DNA of 64,000 nucleotides, from the NCBI RefSeq assembly GCF_000582685.1, contig NZ_KK073768.1, forward strand, positions 1,128,447 through 1,192,446. The letters run 5' to 3'. This DNA is from [Scytonema hofmanni] UTEX 2349. Its GTDB lineage: Bacteria; Cyanobacteriota; Cyanobacteriia; Cyanobacteriales; Nostocaceae. The translations under genes and the position numbers were made by a program. Positions 42,040 through 50,316 of the stretch are shown one piece after another; the stretch's first letter is position 1, and every line of letters begins with the position of its first letter. The notes beneath the pieces were generated by a model that was not told where the DNA came from, searched no databases, and saw nothing but the letters and a program-made list of their open reading frames with translations.

Positions 42040-42150
42040 TCCTACTTAGAATACTTGATGCAGGCTAATTACCTGACATCACAAGGCAAGCAAAAATCCT
42101 ATCTACTGTTAATTCTAAGTGAATATCTTCTAACACAGACAAGCGATCGC
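42040..42150. repeat. 111-bp direct repeat, copy B
   Basis: The counterpart of 41237-41347. Its right part holds the last ~28 codons of the Uma2 fragment; its left part is the downstream flank. Confidence 0.85.
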
Positions 42151-42325
42151 TACCCTGCAAAAGTTCTGGTTGTTGCCCTGGTCGGAAGACTAAAATAGAC
42201 CTATCGGCTGGATCGATTAACCAACCTAGCTGGCAACCATGTTGTAAGCAATAAAGGATATTGCCAATTACCCGATTTGAACTTTGTTCTGGGGAGAGGA
42301 TTTCAATTGTCCAATTTGGATGCAA
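42065..42325 (-). pseudogene. Uma2 endonuclease, C-terminal fragment
   Basis: 86 residues: HPNWTIEILSPEQSSNRVIG, then NILYCLQHGCQLGWLIDPADRSILVF. This is the second half of an Uma2 protein with the nuclease Glu (WTIEIL) and the following GWLIDP strand. The N-terminal half with the metal-binding Asp is missing; upstream, the frame continues a few codons (EAVDNDFLL) and then meets an unrelated fragment. Probably inactive. Confidence 0.7.
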
Positions 42326-42344
42326 TAAAAAATCATTATCGACT

Positions 42345-42428
42345 GCCTCAATGGCATTAACTGATAAGTCGCCGGTGTACTTTGTCTAAGATAAACATAC
42401 TGATAACGCAGTCCATTTGTGATCAGTC
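42345..42428 (-). pseudogene. fragment of a PD-(D/E)XK-like protein
   Basis: In a frame different from the Uma2 piece, the reverse strand encodes VWGLITNGLRYQYVYLRQST then PATYQLMPL. This resembles the segment ILYGAVTTGEDWRFGIYHR near the end of the intact gene at 21230-21847. It has no start and is fused out of frame to the Uma2 fragment. Confidence 0.35.
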
Positions 42429-42453
42429 CCCATACAGATTCTTATAGAAGCCC

Positions 42454-42502
42454 CGACGATTAAAATCGCGGCTAAATAAACAAAGTCCGCCTGCGCGGAC
42501 TA
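42454..42502. repeat. interspersed repeat, second copy of the 11035 type
   Basis: Contains ATCGCGGCTAAATAAACAAAG followed by the palindrome AGTCCGCCTGCGCGGACT, as at 11035-11080. Confidence 0.7.
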
Positions 42503-42560
42503 ATCTGGAAATAGGGTTTTAAATTTAATTTAGCGACATTAATAAAAGACTCGATACAAT

Positions 42561-42683
42561 AGACCTCTTGCATAAATCAAAAATAAAGAACCCCACCCCG
42601 CATTTGAATCGCGCAAACGCTCCCCTCCCCGCAAGCGGGGAGGGGTTGGGGGTGGGGTATTAGGGAATGAGTGCAAGAGGTCT
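42561..42683. mobile_element. MITE with AGACCTCTTGCA termini and AAT target duplication
   Basis: Perfect 12-bp inverted termini AGACCTCTTGCA/TGCAAGAGGTCT enclose a GC-rich interior (GAACCCCACCCC, then CCGCAAGCGGGGAGGGG, then GGGGTGGGG). AAT directly flanks both ends (42558-42560 and 42684-42686). The element sits inside a 21-bp repeat unit: GACTCGATAC before it continues as TGCCAATG after it. There is no transposase, so it depends on one elsewhere. Confidence 0.8.
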
Positions 42684-42839
42684 AATGCCAATGCAACCCG
42701 ACACAATGCCATTGTCACTCGATACAATGCCAATGCAACCCGATGCAATGCCATTGTCACTCGACACAATGCCATTGTGACTCGATACAATGCCATTGTT
42801 ACCCGACACAATGCCAATGCAACCCGATGCAATGCCATT
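42684..42839. repeat. 21-bp tandem array, seven copies
   Basis: Units AATGCCAATGCAACCCGACAC / AATGCCATTGTCACTCGATAC alternate in two main variants for seven copies plus a 9-bp remainder. A partial unit lies on the other side of the MITE at 42549-42560. It ends 90 bp upstream of acs. An open frame on the reverse strand is only the translation of the array. Confidence 0.88.
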
Positions 42840-42928
42840 TTTCCCTTATCTTTACGAAAAGCAAAACACTTTGAGCAAATCTGCGTACAGAATAGTTTGG
42901 AGTAACAATATTAATTAGCGATCGCATT

Positions 42929-44902
42929 ATGTCTCAACCCACCATAGAATCAATCCTTCAAGAAAAGCGTTTATTCCATCCACCAACTGAGTTTTCCCAA
43001 AATGCTCATATCAAAAGTTTAGAAGATTATCAGCGTCTCTACGACAAAGCTAAGGCAGACCCCCAAGCATTTTGGGCAGAACTAGCTGAAACAGAATTGC
43101 ACTGGTTCCAAAAATGGGACACGGTACTAGATTGGCAACCACCTTTTGCGAAATGGTTCGTTGGTGGTAAGATTAATATTTCTTACAACTGTCTTGACAG
43201 ACACCTGACCACTTGGCGCAAAAATAAAGCTGCTTTGATTTGGGAAGGAGAACCAGGAGACTCCCGTACCCTAACTTACGCGCAATTGCATCGAGAAGTT
43301 TGCCAGTTTGCCAATGTTCTCAAACAGTTGGGAGTACAAAAAGGCGATCGCGTTGGTATTTACATGCCGATGATACCGGAAGCTGCGATCGCCATGTTAG
43401 CTTGTGCGAGAATTGGCGCACCTCACACCGTAGTTTTTGGTGGTTTCAGTGCCGAAGCTTTACGCGATCGCCTCATCGATACTCAAGCTAAACTAGTTGT
43501 CACTGCTGACGGAGGTTTCAGAAAGGATGCGATCGTTCCTCTCAAAGAACAAGTAGACAAAGCTTTAGCGGATGGTGCTGTCCCCAGTGTAGAAAACGTC
43601 CTCGTTGTCAAGCGTACCGGACAAGATATTTATATGCAGTTAGGGGGACGCGATCATTGGTGGCACGATTTGCAAAAAGGTGCCTCTGCCGATTGTCCCG
43701 CCGAACCGATGGACAGCGAAGACATGCTGTTTATTCTTTACACTTCTGGCAGCACTGGCAAACCGAAAGGCGTTGTACATACAACTGGTGGTTATAACTT
43801 ATATAGCCACATGACAACCAAATGGATTTTCGATTTGCAAGATACAGATGTATACTGGTGTACTGCTGATGTCGGTTGGATTACAGGACACAGTTACATT
43901 GTCTACGGTCCCCTTTCCAACGGTGCAACCACCGTCATGTATGAAGGTGCGCCCCGGACTTCAAATCCTGGCTGTTTCTGGGATGTAATTGAAAAATACG
44001 GCATCAATATTTTTTATACTGCGCCTACGGCAATTCGTGCTTTTATCAAAATGGGCGAACATTTGCCCAATGCGCGAAATTTGTCTTCACTACGTTTGTT
44101 GGGAACTGTTGGCGAACCGATTAATCCAGAAGCTTGGATGTGGTATCATAAGATAATAGGCGGGGAACGCTGCCCAATTGTTGATACCTGGTGGCAAACG
44201 GAAACAGGCGGGATTATGATTACGCCGTTGCCAGGAGCAATTCCCACTAAACCCGGTTCTGCAACTCTTCCCTTCCCTGGAATTATTGCCGATGTTGTAG
44301 ATTTGGAAGGCAATTCTGTACCCAATAACGAAGGCGGTTATTTAGCGGTACTTCATCCTTGGCCCGGTATGATGCGGACAGTATACGGCGACCCAGAACG
44401 CTTTCGTCGCACTTATTGGGAACATATCCCCCCCAAAGATGGAAATTATCTCTACTTTGCAGGCGATGGAGCGCGGCAAGATGAAGATAGGTATTTCTGG
44501 GTAATGGGAAGAGTCGATGATGTGCTGAATGTGTCAGGGCATCGTTTGGGGACGATGGAAGTTGAATCGGCGTTGGTGTCTCATCCGGCTGTGGCTGAGG
44601 CTGCGGTAGTTGGGAAACCAGATGAACTTAAAGGTGAGGAAATTGTTGCTTTTGTGACGTTGGAGGGCAGTTTTCAGCCGAGTGAAGAATTGAGTCAGGA
44701 GTTGAAGAAGCACGTTGTCAAAGAAATTGGTGCGATCGCTCGTCCGGGTGAAATTCGCTTTACTGATGCTTTGCCGAAGACGCGATCGGGTAAGATTATG
44801 CGGCGATTGCTGCGAAATCTAGCTGCGGGGCAAGAGGTATCGGGGGATACTTCGACTCTAGAAGATCGCAGTGTGTTGGATAAGCTGCGGGAACAGGGTT
44901 AA
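42929..44902 (+). CDS. acs: acetyl-CoA synthetase
   Basis: 657 residues, full length. ANL-superfamily motifs: LFILYTSGSTGKPKGV (P-loop-like AMP-binding motif), WWQTETGG, DVGWITGHSYIVYGPL, and the C-terminal hinge and lysine: VMGRVDDVLNVSGHRLGTME and PKTRSGKIMRR, whose Lys is the acetylation-regulated catalytic residue. It activates acetate to acetyl-CoA in the cytoplasm. Start ATG at 42929. A hairpin follows the stop. The upstream spacer holds the 21-bp array, which may contain its promoter. Confidence 0.97.
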   Translation: MSQPTIESILQEKRLFHPPTEFSQNAHIKSLEDYQRLYDKAKADPQAFWAELAETELHWFQKWDTVLDWQPPFAKWFVGGKINISYNCLDRHLTTWRKNKAALIWEGEPGDSRTLTYAQLHREVCQFANVLKQLGVQKGDRVGIYMPMIPEAAIAMLACARIGAPHTVVFGGFSAEALRDRLIDTQAKLVVTADGGFRKDAIVPLKEQVDKALADGAVPSVENVLVVKRTGQDIYMQLGGRDHWWHDLQKGASADCPAEPMDSEDMLFILYTSGSTGKPKGVVHTTGGYNLYSHMTTKWIFDLQDTDVYWCTADVGWITGHSYIVYGPLSNGATTVMYEGAPRTSNPGCFWDVIEKYGINIFYTAPTAIRAFIKMGEHLPNARNLSSLRLLGTVGEPINPEAWMWYHKIIGGERCPIVDTWWQTETGGIMITPLPGAIPTKPGSATLPFPGIIADVVDLEGNSVPNNEGGYLAVLHPWPGMMRTVYGDPERFRRTYWEHIPPKDGNYLYFAGDGARQDEDRYFWVMGRVDDVLNVSGHRLGTMEVESALVSHPAVAEAAVVGKPDELKGEEIVAFVTLEGSFQPSEELSQELKKHVVKEIGAIARPGEIRFTDALPKTRSGKIMRRLLRNLAAGQEVSGDTSTLEDRSVLDKLREQG

Positions 44903-44925
44903 GAAAGTCTCACGCAGAGTCGCAG

Positions 44926-44959
44926 AGACGCAAAGAGTTAAAAGAGCGTCTTTGCGTCT
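44926..44959 (+). terminator. hairpin after acs
   Basis: AGACGCAAAGA and TCTTTGCGTCT form a perfect 11-bp stem with a 12-base loop, 24 bp after the stop. It belongs to a repeat type of form CGCAGAGACGCAAAG. Confidence 0.6.
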
Positions 44960-45039
44960 TGACGTGAGAATGCAAATTCATATTTTTAAGGGCGATCGCT
45001 TTCAAGTAAATTAAGCAATGAAGCATTTACAATCAAAGA

Positions 45040-45385
45040 GTGGAAGCACAACCTAGAGAAATTAGAAACTACGAAACAGCAGAGGGAAGAAGTCCTTTTG
45101 CAGAATGGCTTGATTCCCTACGGGATAGAAGAGCCAGAGCTAAAATTAGAAATAGACTTACACGAGTCGAATCAGGTAACTTAGGAGACTACCGCTCACT
45201 GAAACAAGGAGTTTTTGAACTGAGAATTGATTATGCTTCCGGTTATCGCATCTATATTTGGGCAAATAGGGTCAACTATAATACTTATAATCTCTGGTGG
45301 AGATAAAAGTACGCAAGAGCAAGACATTCTTACAGCTAGGGAATATTGGAGAGATTATGAAAGACGTGAAAGCACCAACAAGTAG
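45040..45385 (+). pseudogene. HigB-like (Gp49 family) toxin with one-base frameshift
   Basis: From GTG 45040 the frame gives EIRNYETAEGRSPFAEWLDS, then RDRRARAKIRNRLTRVESGN and FELRIDYASGYRIY, the phage-derived Gp49/HigB-like toxin pattern. After RIY it runs into a premature stop at 45306. Shifting by one base near 45255 restores FGQIGSTIILIISGGDKSTQ then EQDILTAREYWRDYE, the normal ending, with a stop at 45383-45385. So one extra base (in TATATTTGGG) has broken the toxin. The antitoxin frame overlaps the true 3' end, as expected of an intact ancestor. Confidence 0.75.
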
Positions 45386-45677
45386 CAGTTACCACGATTA
45401 TTTAATTTCTTCTCTTAAAGATCCTGAACATGCTGCTGCTTATCTGGAAACTTTTCTGGAATTGGAAGAAGAAGGTCGTGAACCCGAATTGCTGCGATCG
45501 GCATTGAAAGATGTGGTTGATGCTTTTTTGCTGTCAGATAATCTCTCACAAGAAGCTAAACAGCATTATGAACAGCTTGATAAGATGCTGTCAGAAACTG
45601 GTGGAACTGAAATTTACACTTTAATTGAATTTTTCGATGCTCTTGGATATCGGATTGCGTTAGTACCGAAAGATTGA
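45357..45677 (+). CDS. HigA-like addiction-module antidote
   Basis: 106 residues from ATG 45357: MKDVKAPTSSSYHDYLISSL, KDPEHAAAYLETFLELEEEG, ALKDVVDAFLLSD, then TLIEFFDALGYRIALVPKD. The DPEHAAAYLEAxLE start and the final LxALGxRL segment are typical of antidotes partnered with Gp49-type toxins. The middle usually carries an HTH; here the region between about 45 and 80 is altered and a clear HTH is not obvious. The frame could begin at 45297, but ATG 45357 matches the family. It appears intact although its toxin is frameshifted. Confidence 0.75.
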   Translation: MKDVKAPTSSSYHDYLISSLKDPEHAAAYLETFLELEEEGREPELLRSALKDVVDAFLLSDNLSQEAKQHYEQLDKMLSETGGTEIYTLIEFFDALGYRIALVPKD

Positions 45678-46068
45678 TGCGGTGGTGAGAATGCGATCGC
45701 TCTTCACGAATTCTCACATAGTTATACAGCTATATAATTTATAAATATTTTTGCGGACAAATATAGTAGCAACTATGATACTACTTTAGTGTGGCGATCG
45801 CATAAAATCTGATTCCTTGGAACACTTATATTGTTTATCAAGTCCGTAATCAAGTAGTGGTTTTCTTTGATTACCAATTACTACTTAGTTATATATGGAG
45901 TGATTCATCTAACAACTTAATATTTTCACAAAGCTATTTACAGATGAATCAAAAGATGGTATGAATACACACCGAGTTCTTCCTTCAAAGTTATCAGAAT
46001 TACCGTTCTTGTTTCCATCAACAAAAATAGGTGAGAGCTTGTTGAAGTAATTAACTTATCATTCAAAA
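45678..46068. other. AT-rich intergenic region
   Basis: About 390 bp without a convincing gene. It holds a weak inverted repeat (AAGTAGT...ACTACTT around 45851-45888) and must contain the promoter of the glycoside hydrolase gene. A reverse-strand frame overlapping the start of that gene is not credible. Confidence 0.5.
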
Positions 46069-47289
46069 ATGAAATTACCTTTAATTCCTTCACGTTGGCG
46101 ACGTTCGATTCAATGTTTGTTGCCAGTCTTGTTTTTAGTATCGTTTCTAACGATATCTCAGGCAAGTAGCTTTCAGGCAAGCGCTCAACAACCCCGTCAG
46201 GAAATTCGGGGAGTTTGGCTGACTAGTAATGATTTTGACATTCTCAAAAATCGAGCAAAAGTGCAGGATGCAATGAGTCAATTAAGGCGGCTCAACTTTA
46301 ATACAATTTATCCTGTTGTATGGAATTCTGGTTATACATCGTATCCCAGCGCCGTAGCTAAAAAAATCGGTATCCCCTTCTTTGATCGAGGCTCCGACGG
46401 ACAAGATATTATTGCAGATGTAATTGCTCAAGCTCATCGTCAAGGCTTACTCGCGATTCCCTGGTTTGAGTTTGGTTTCATGGCTCCCCCAACTTCAGAA
46501 ATAGCATTAAATCGTCCTAATTGGCTCACGCAAAAGCGGGATGGTAGCGAAACTTCAATTAGTGTCGCCGGTGAAGTTGTCTGGCTGAATCCCTTTCTTC
46601 CAGAAGTGCAACAATTTATTACCAACCTGGTGTTAGAAATTGTCACTCAGTATGATGTCGATGGCATTCAATTTGACGACCACATGAGTTTGCCTAATGA
46701 ATTTGGCTACGATAAATATACAGTGGCTTTATATACTAAAGAGACTAAAAATAATCCCCCAACTAATTTTCAAGATGAAGCATGGGTGCGTTGGCGAGCA
46801 GATAAAATTACAGTATTCATGATACAACTCAATCAAGCTGTGAAAGCAAGAAAACCGAATGTAATTTTCTCTGTTTCACCGAATTATTACGACTTTGCAT
46901 ATAAGTTACATCTGCAAGATTGGCTCGGCTGGGTAAGGCTGAATATTGTAGACGAACTAATTATGCAAGTTTATCGTCACGATTTGTCAAGTTTTATCGG
47001 AAACATTACCCGTCCAGAAATTCAGGAAACACAAAAGATAATTCCCACGGGAATTGGTATTATGGCAGGGTTGAGAAATCGCCGAGTTCCCATCGCCCAA
47101 ATCCAATCACAAGTGCGAGCAGCTCAACAACGTGGTTTGGGGGTAATTTTCTTTTACTATGAAAGCCTTTGGGATTATGCTCCAGAATCTGTTACCGATC
47201 GCCAATCTGCATTTCAAGCTTTGTTTCCCTATCCCGCACCCCGCAGCATTGTAAAGAAGTTATTTCCTAATCCTATCCTCAGCCCCTAG
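46069..47289 (+). CDS. secreted GHL10-type glycoside hydrolase (DUF187-like)
   Basis: 406 residues. Signal peptide about 1-38 (SIQCLLPVLFLVSFLTISQA). The rest is a glycosyl-hydrolase-like TIM barrel: EIRGVWLTSNDFDILKNRAK, FNTIYPVVWNSGYTSYPS, WFEFGFMAPPTSEIA, then YDVDGIQFDDHMSLP (probable acidic residues at the strand end) and VIFSVSPNYYDFAY, VDELIMQVYRHD. GHL10 proteins are thought to act on cell-envelope polysaccharide or peptidoglycan-like glycans in the periplasm. The substrate is not known. Its ATG is the only start before the signal peptide. It is followed 45 bp later by an Uma2 gene, probably unrelated. Confidence 0.85.
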   Translation: MKLPLIPSRWRRSIQCLLPVLFLVSFLTISQASSFQASAQQPRQEIRGVWLTSNDFDILKNRAKVQDAMSQLRRLNFNTIYPVVWNSGYTSYPSAVAKKIGIPFFDRGSDGQDIIADVIAQAHRQGLLAIPWFEFGFMAPPTSEIALNRPNWLTQKRDGSETSISVAGEVVWLNPFLPEVQQFITNLVLEIVTQYDVDGIQFDDHMSLPNEFGYDKYTVALYTKETKNNPPTNFQDEAWVRWRADKITVFMIQLNQAVKARKPNVIFSVSPNYYDFAYKLHLQDWLGWVRLNIVDELIMQVYRHDLSSFIGNITRPEIQETQKIIPTGIGIMAGLRNRRVPIAQIQSQVRAAQQRGLGVIFFYYESLWDYAPESVTDRQSAFQALFPYPAPRSIVKKLFPNPILSP

Positions 47290-47334
47290 TCCCAGCATTA
47301 GAATAGAATTTAGATATACATTTGGTTGTCGATT

Positions 47335-48084
47335 ATGACTTCCCTATCAACATTAACCTTACCTGATCATACCCAGTTACCTGACTCAGATGGTACATTT
47401 GTGAAAAATCTTCAGGAGCATCCCCAAAGTATCTTAATTACAGACTCGATTAAACCTGTTTTAGAGCAACTTCATCCCGATGCTCAATATTGTATCGGAC
47501 AAGATTCCGGTATCTACTGGCGCTTGACAGATCCGCCAGAAAAAGGTGCAGAAGCACCAGACTGGTTTTATGTACCCAATGTACCACCTACTTTAGATGG
47601 TAAAATGCGGCGCTCTTACGTGCTGTGGAAGGAGTACGTTGCACCGTTAATCGTGATTGAATTTGTATCAGGAGATGGTAGGGAAGAACGCGATAAAACG
47701 CCACCTTCACAGGGAGAGGTTGGTAAGTTTTGGGTTTACGAACAAGCGATTCGCGTACCTTATTACGCAATTTATGAAGTGTTAAAAGAACAAGTTGAAG
47801 TTTATCATCTCATTGATAATACTTATCAAATTCTGCAACCCAATGAACGGGGACATTATCCCATTACGCCAATGGGGGTAGAGTTGGGAATTTGGCAAGG
47901 ACGGTATCAAAATGCAGATTTACCTTGGTTGCGGTGGTGGGATGCACAAGGGAATTTACTGTTAACAGGAGAGGAACGGGCAGAAGTTGAGCGACACAAG
48001 CGAGAGAGAATTGTTGAGAAGTTGCGATCGCTTTCCCCTGAACAACTCAACGCTTTGGGAATTGACGCGCAAATGTTGGATTAG
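47335..48084 (+). CDS. Uma2 family endonuclease-like protein
   Basis: About 249 residues, the longer Uma2 subtype. It has WFYVPNVPPTLDG, then YVAPLIVIEFVSGDGREERD (the E-x-V nuclease strand) and the extended tail YYAIYEVLKEQVEVYHLIDN, ending LSPEQLNALGIDAQML. Members with this tail occur in many copies in filamentous cyanobacteria. The start at ATG 47335 (MTSLSTLTLPD) is preferred over TTG 47326. Function unknown. The gene is followed by GAGACG repeats. Confidence 0.85.
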   Translation: MTSLSTLTLPDHTQLPDSDGTFVKNLQEHPQSILITDSIKPVLEQLHPDAQYCIGQDSGIYWRLTDPPEKGAEAPDWFYVPNVPPTLDGKMRRSYVLWKEYVAPLIVIEFVSGDGREERDKTPPSQGEVGKFWVYEQAIRVPYYAIYEVLKEQVEVYHLIDNTYQILQPNERGHYPITPMGVELGIWQGRYQNADLPWLRWWDAQGNLLLTGEERAEVERHKRERIVEKLRSLSPEQLNALGIDAQMLD

Positions 48085-48117
48085 TTGTTATACCATGTCC
48101 AAGAAATCACATATATT

Positions 48118-48174
48118 GTAAAGACGTTCCGCCGGAACATATATTGTAGAGACGTTCCGCCGGAACGTCTCTAC
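48118..48174. repeat. tandem pair of GAGACG-family palindromes
   Basis: A truncated copy (GTAAAGACGTTCCGCCGGAA) is followed, after ACATATATT, by a full palindrome at 48146-48174, identical to 8778-8806. ATACCATGTCC at about 48090-48100 resembles the left end of the ATATCATGTC element family, without a matching right end. Confidence 0.75.
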
Positions 48175-48271
48175 GAGGGTTGCACAAACCATAGATAAAT
48201 CTCGCACCATTACCAAAAATTTTTTGATGATTTAACTCTTACGTTCTTCGCACTTAAACGGTAAGCTACTT

Positions 48272-48320
48272 TCATAGATATAGATGATTGATTATGCATC
48301 AAATCATAATCATAGATATA
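48272..48320 (+). promoter_or_regulatory. direct repeat upstream of ndhF3, possible regulator site
   Basis: TCATAGATATA occurs at 48272-48282 and again at 48310-48320, flanking an AT-rich segment with ATGATTGATTATGCATCAAAT. It lies 40-90 bp upstream of the ndhF3 ATG. In other cyanobacteria this operon is controlled by the LysR regulator NdhR/CcmR; that this repeat is its site is an inference from position only. Confidence 0.35.
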
Positions 48321-48359
48321 AGTCTACTTAATTAGTCTTATCGTGTCAGGATAGAACGG

Positions 48360-50234
48360 ATGGCTCAACTTGTTACTCAAACTGCTTGGTTAATACCGTG
48401 CTATGCATTACTTGGCATGGTTTTGTCAGCGCTGTGGTTTCCGTCGATTACCCGTCGCACAGGACCCAGACCGGCAGGATATTTCAACTTAATTGTGACT
48501 TTAATCGCCTTTGCCCACAGTGTTTTGGCATTTTCTTATCTGTGGAACCAACCTGCTCAATATGAGTTTATTTCTTGGCTGCAAGTTGCCGGTTTAAATT
48601 TAACAATTCCCCTAGAAATCTCATCTCTCAGCTTGGGAGCCTCCATTTTGGTTACAGGGTTGAACTTGCTCGCACAATTATATGCGATCGGTTATCTAGA
48701 GATGGATTGGGGTTGGGCACGCTTCTATGTTTTACTGGCAATGTTTGAAGCGGGGATGTGTAGCTTAGTTCTGTGCAATTCCCTGTTCTTTGGCTATATT
48801 ATCCTAGAAATCCTGACTTTAGGAACTTATTTGCTGATTGGTTTCTGGTTCAATCAATCTTTGGTGGTTACGGGAGCGCGGGATGCATTCCTCACCAAGC
48901 GCGTGGGTGACTTATTTCTGTTGATGGGTGTGTTAGCACTTTATCCCCTAGCTGGTACTTGGGACTTTCGGGAGTTAGCTATTTGGGCAGAAACGGCTGA
49001 AGTTAATCCAACGATCGCAGCGCTGGTAAGTTTAGCACTGATTGCAGGACCGATGGGTAAATGCGCTCAGTTTCCATTGCATCTATGGTTAGATGAAGCG
49101 ATGGAGAGTCCGATTCCCAGTACAATATTGCGTAACTCCGTGGTGGTAGCGACTGGAGCTTGGGTACTGGTGAAACTAGAGCCTGTACTGGAACTTTCTC
49201 CGTGGGCAATGACAATGACGATCGCTATCGGGGCAATTACTGCGATTGGTGGAGTCTTGATTGCGATCGCTCAAATTGATATTAAACGTACTCTCTCATA
49301 TCTTGTCAGCGCTTACATGGGTCTTGTCTTCATAGCTGTGGGTAGTCAGCAAATCGAAGCGGCTCTGTTGATTGTACTAGCTCATGCTGTAGCAATGGCA
49401 ACTTTATTAGCTAGTAGCGGTTCAATTATTCTCAACTGCATTACTCAGGATCTAACTCAATTAGGTGGACTTTGGAAACGTCGTCCAGTTACCGGACTTT
49501 CCTTTATTGCTGGTATCTTGGGGCTAATTGCAATGCCTCCCTTTGGTGGATTCTGGGCAATGTTGAAACTCGCAGATGGGTTGTGGAACTCTCAACCTTT
49601 ACTGGTAGGGCTGCTACTGCTAATTAACACTTTGACGGCATTTAGCTTAGTTCGCGTATTCGGTCTGATTTTTGGGAATAAGCCGACGCAAATGACCGAG
49701 CGAGCGCCTGAACCTCTGTGGGCTGTAATCCTCCCCATGACAGCGTTAGCAGGCTTTACACTGCATATCCCGATGATTCTCCAAAGTTTGTCTCTTCTCC
49801 CGGAATGGGCAACATTGAATCAAGATGTCGCATTGCTGCTTACTTGGTCTAGCATTTTTGGTTTAAGTCTTGGTGGTATTGTATACTTAACTAACGTCAT
49901 CCCTAAACCGATTCGCTTGCCCTGGAAAGGTTTACAAGATTTATTCGCCTACGATTTTTATACACCAAACTTATATCGCTCCAGTGTTGTGGGTGGTGTA
50001 GATATATTTTCCCGCATTGTTGATTGGGGCGATCGCTATCTCATCGATGGATTAGTAAATCTTGTCGGACTTGCTTCAATATTCGGTGGTGAAGTCCTCA
50101 AATATGGCAACTCAGGCAAAACTCAAACTTATGCCTTGACTATCGCTATCTGTATCGGTGCGATCGCCCTTTTTGTCATCCTCTCATTTGTACCTGATTT
50201 AAAGCAAATTGTTCAAACTTTAATATCACAATAG
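48360..50234 (+). CDS. ndhF3: NAD(P)H-quinone oxidoreductase subunit F3 (low-CO2 NDH-1MS)
   Basis: 624 residues, a multi-pass thylakoid membrane protein of the NuoL/NdhF antiporter-like family. LGASILVTGLNLLAQLYAIGYLE, then LTKRVGDLFLLMGVLAL and AGPMGKCAQFPLHLWLDEAMES-like proton-channel helices (KCAQFPLHLWLDEAMESPIP) are visible. The F3 identity comes from the operon: ndhD3, cupA and cupS follow on the same strand. The complex pumps protons while converting CO2 to bicarbonate and is induced at low inorganic carbon. Start ATG 48360 with AGGA 8 bp upstream. Confidence 0.93.
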   Translation: MAQLVTQTAWLIPCYALLGMVLSALWFPSITRRTGPRPAGYFNLIVTLIAFAHSVLAFSYLWNQPAQYEFISWLQVAGLNLTIPLEISSLSLGASILVTGLNLLAQLYAIGYLEMDWGWARFYVLLAMFEAGMCSLVLCNSLFFGYIILEILTLGTYLLIGFWFNQSLVVTGARDAFLTKRVGDLFLLMGVLALYPLAGTWDFRELAIWAETAEVNPTIAALVSLALIAGPMGKCAQFPLHLWLDEAMESPIPSTILRNSVVVATGAWVLVKLEPVLELSPWAMTMTIAIGAITAIGGVLIAIAQIDIKRTLSYLVSAYMGLVFIAVGSQQIEAALLIVLAHAVAMATLLASSGSIILNCITQDLTQLGGLWKRRPVTGLSFIAGILGLIAMPPFGGFWAMLKLADGLWNSQPLLVGLLLLINTLTAFSLVRVFGLIFGNKPTQMTERAPEPLWAVILPMTALAGFTLHIPMILQSLSLLPEWATLNQDVALLLTWSSIFGLSLGGIVYLTNVIPKPIRLPWKGLQDLFAYDFYTPNLYRSSVVGGVDIFSRIVDWGDRYLIDGLVNLVGLASIFGGEVLKYGNSGKTQTYALTIAICIGAIALFVILSFVPDLKQIVQTLISQ

Positions 50235-50281
50235 ATTTCTTGCAAAGTCTTTTTTGCAATAGGTAAAAAAAGATTTTTTTC

Positions 50282-50316
50282 TTTCCCCTTTCCCCTTTCC
50301 CCTTTCCCCTTCCCCC
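50282..50316. repeat. TTTCCCC heptamer array abutting the ndhD3 start codon
   Basis: Four perfect TTTCCCC units (50282-50309) plus TTCCCCC run straight into the ATG at 50317. The region where a ribosome-binding site would lie is therefore pyrimidine only. Confidence 0.9.

Noticed and set aside
42539..42838. 99-codon open frame on the minus strand with MALHRVALALCRVT repeats
   Set aside because: It is just the translation of the 21-bp array and the MITE.
45938..46180. 80-codon minus-strand frame
   Set aside because: Overlaps the signal-peptide start of the GHL10-type hydrolase; no supporting feature.
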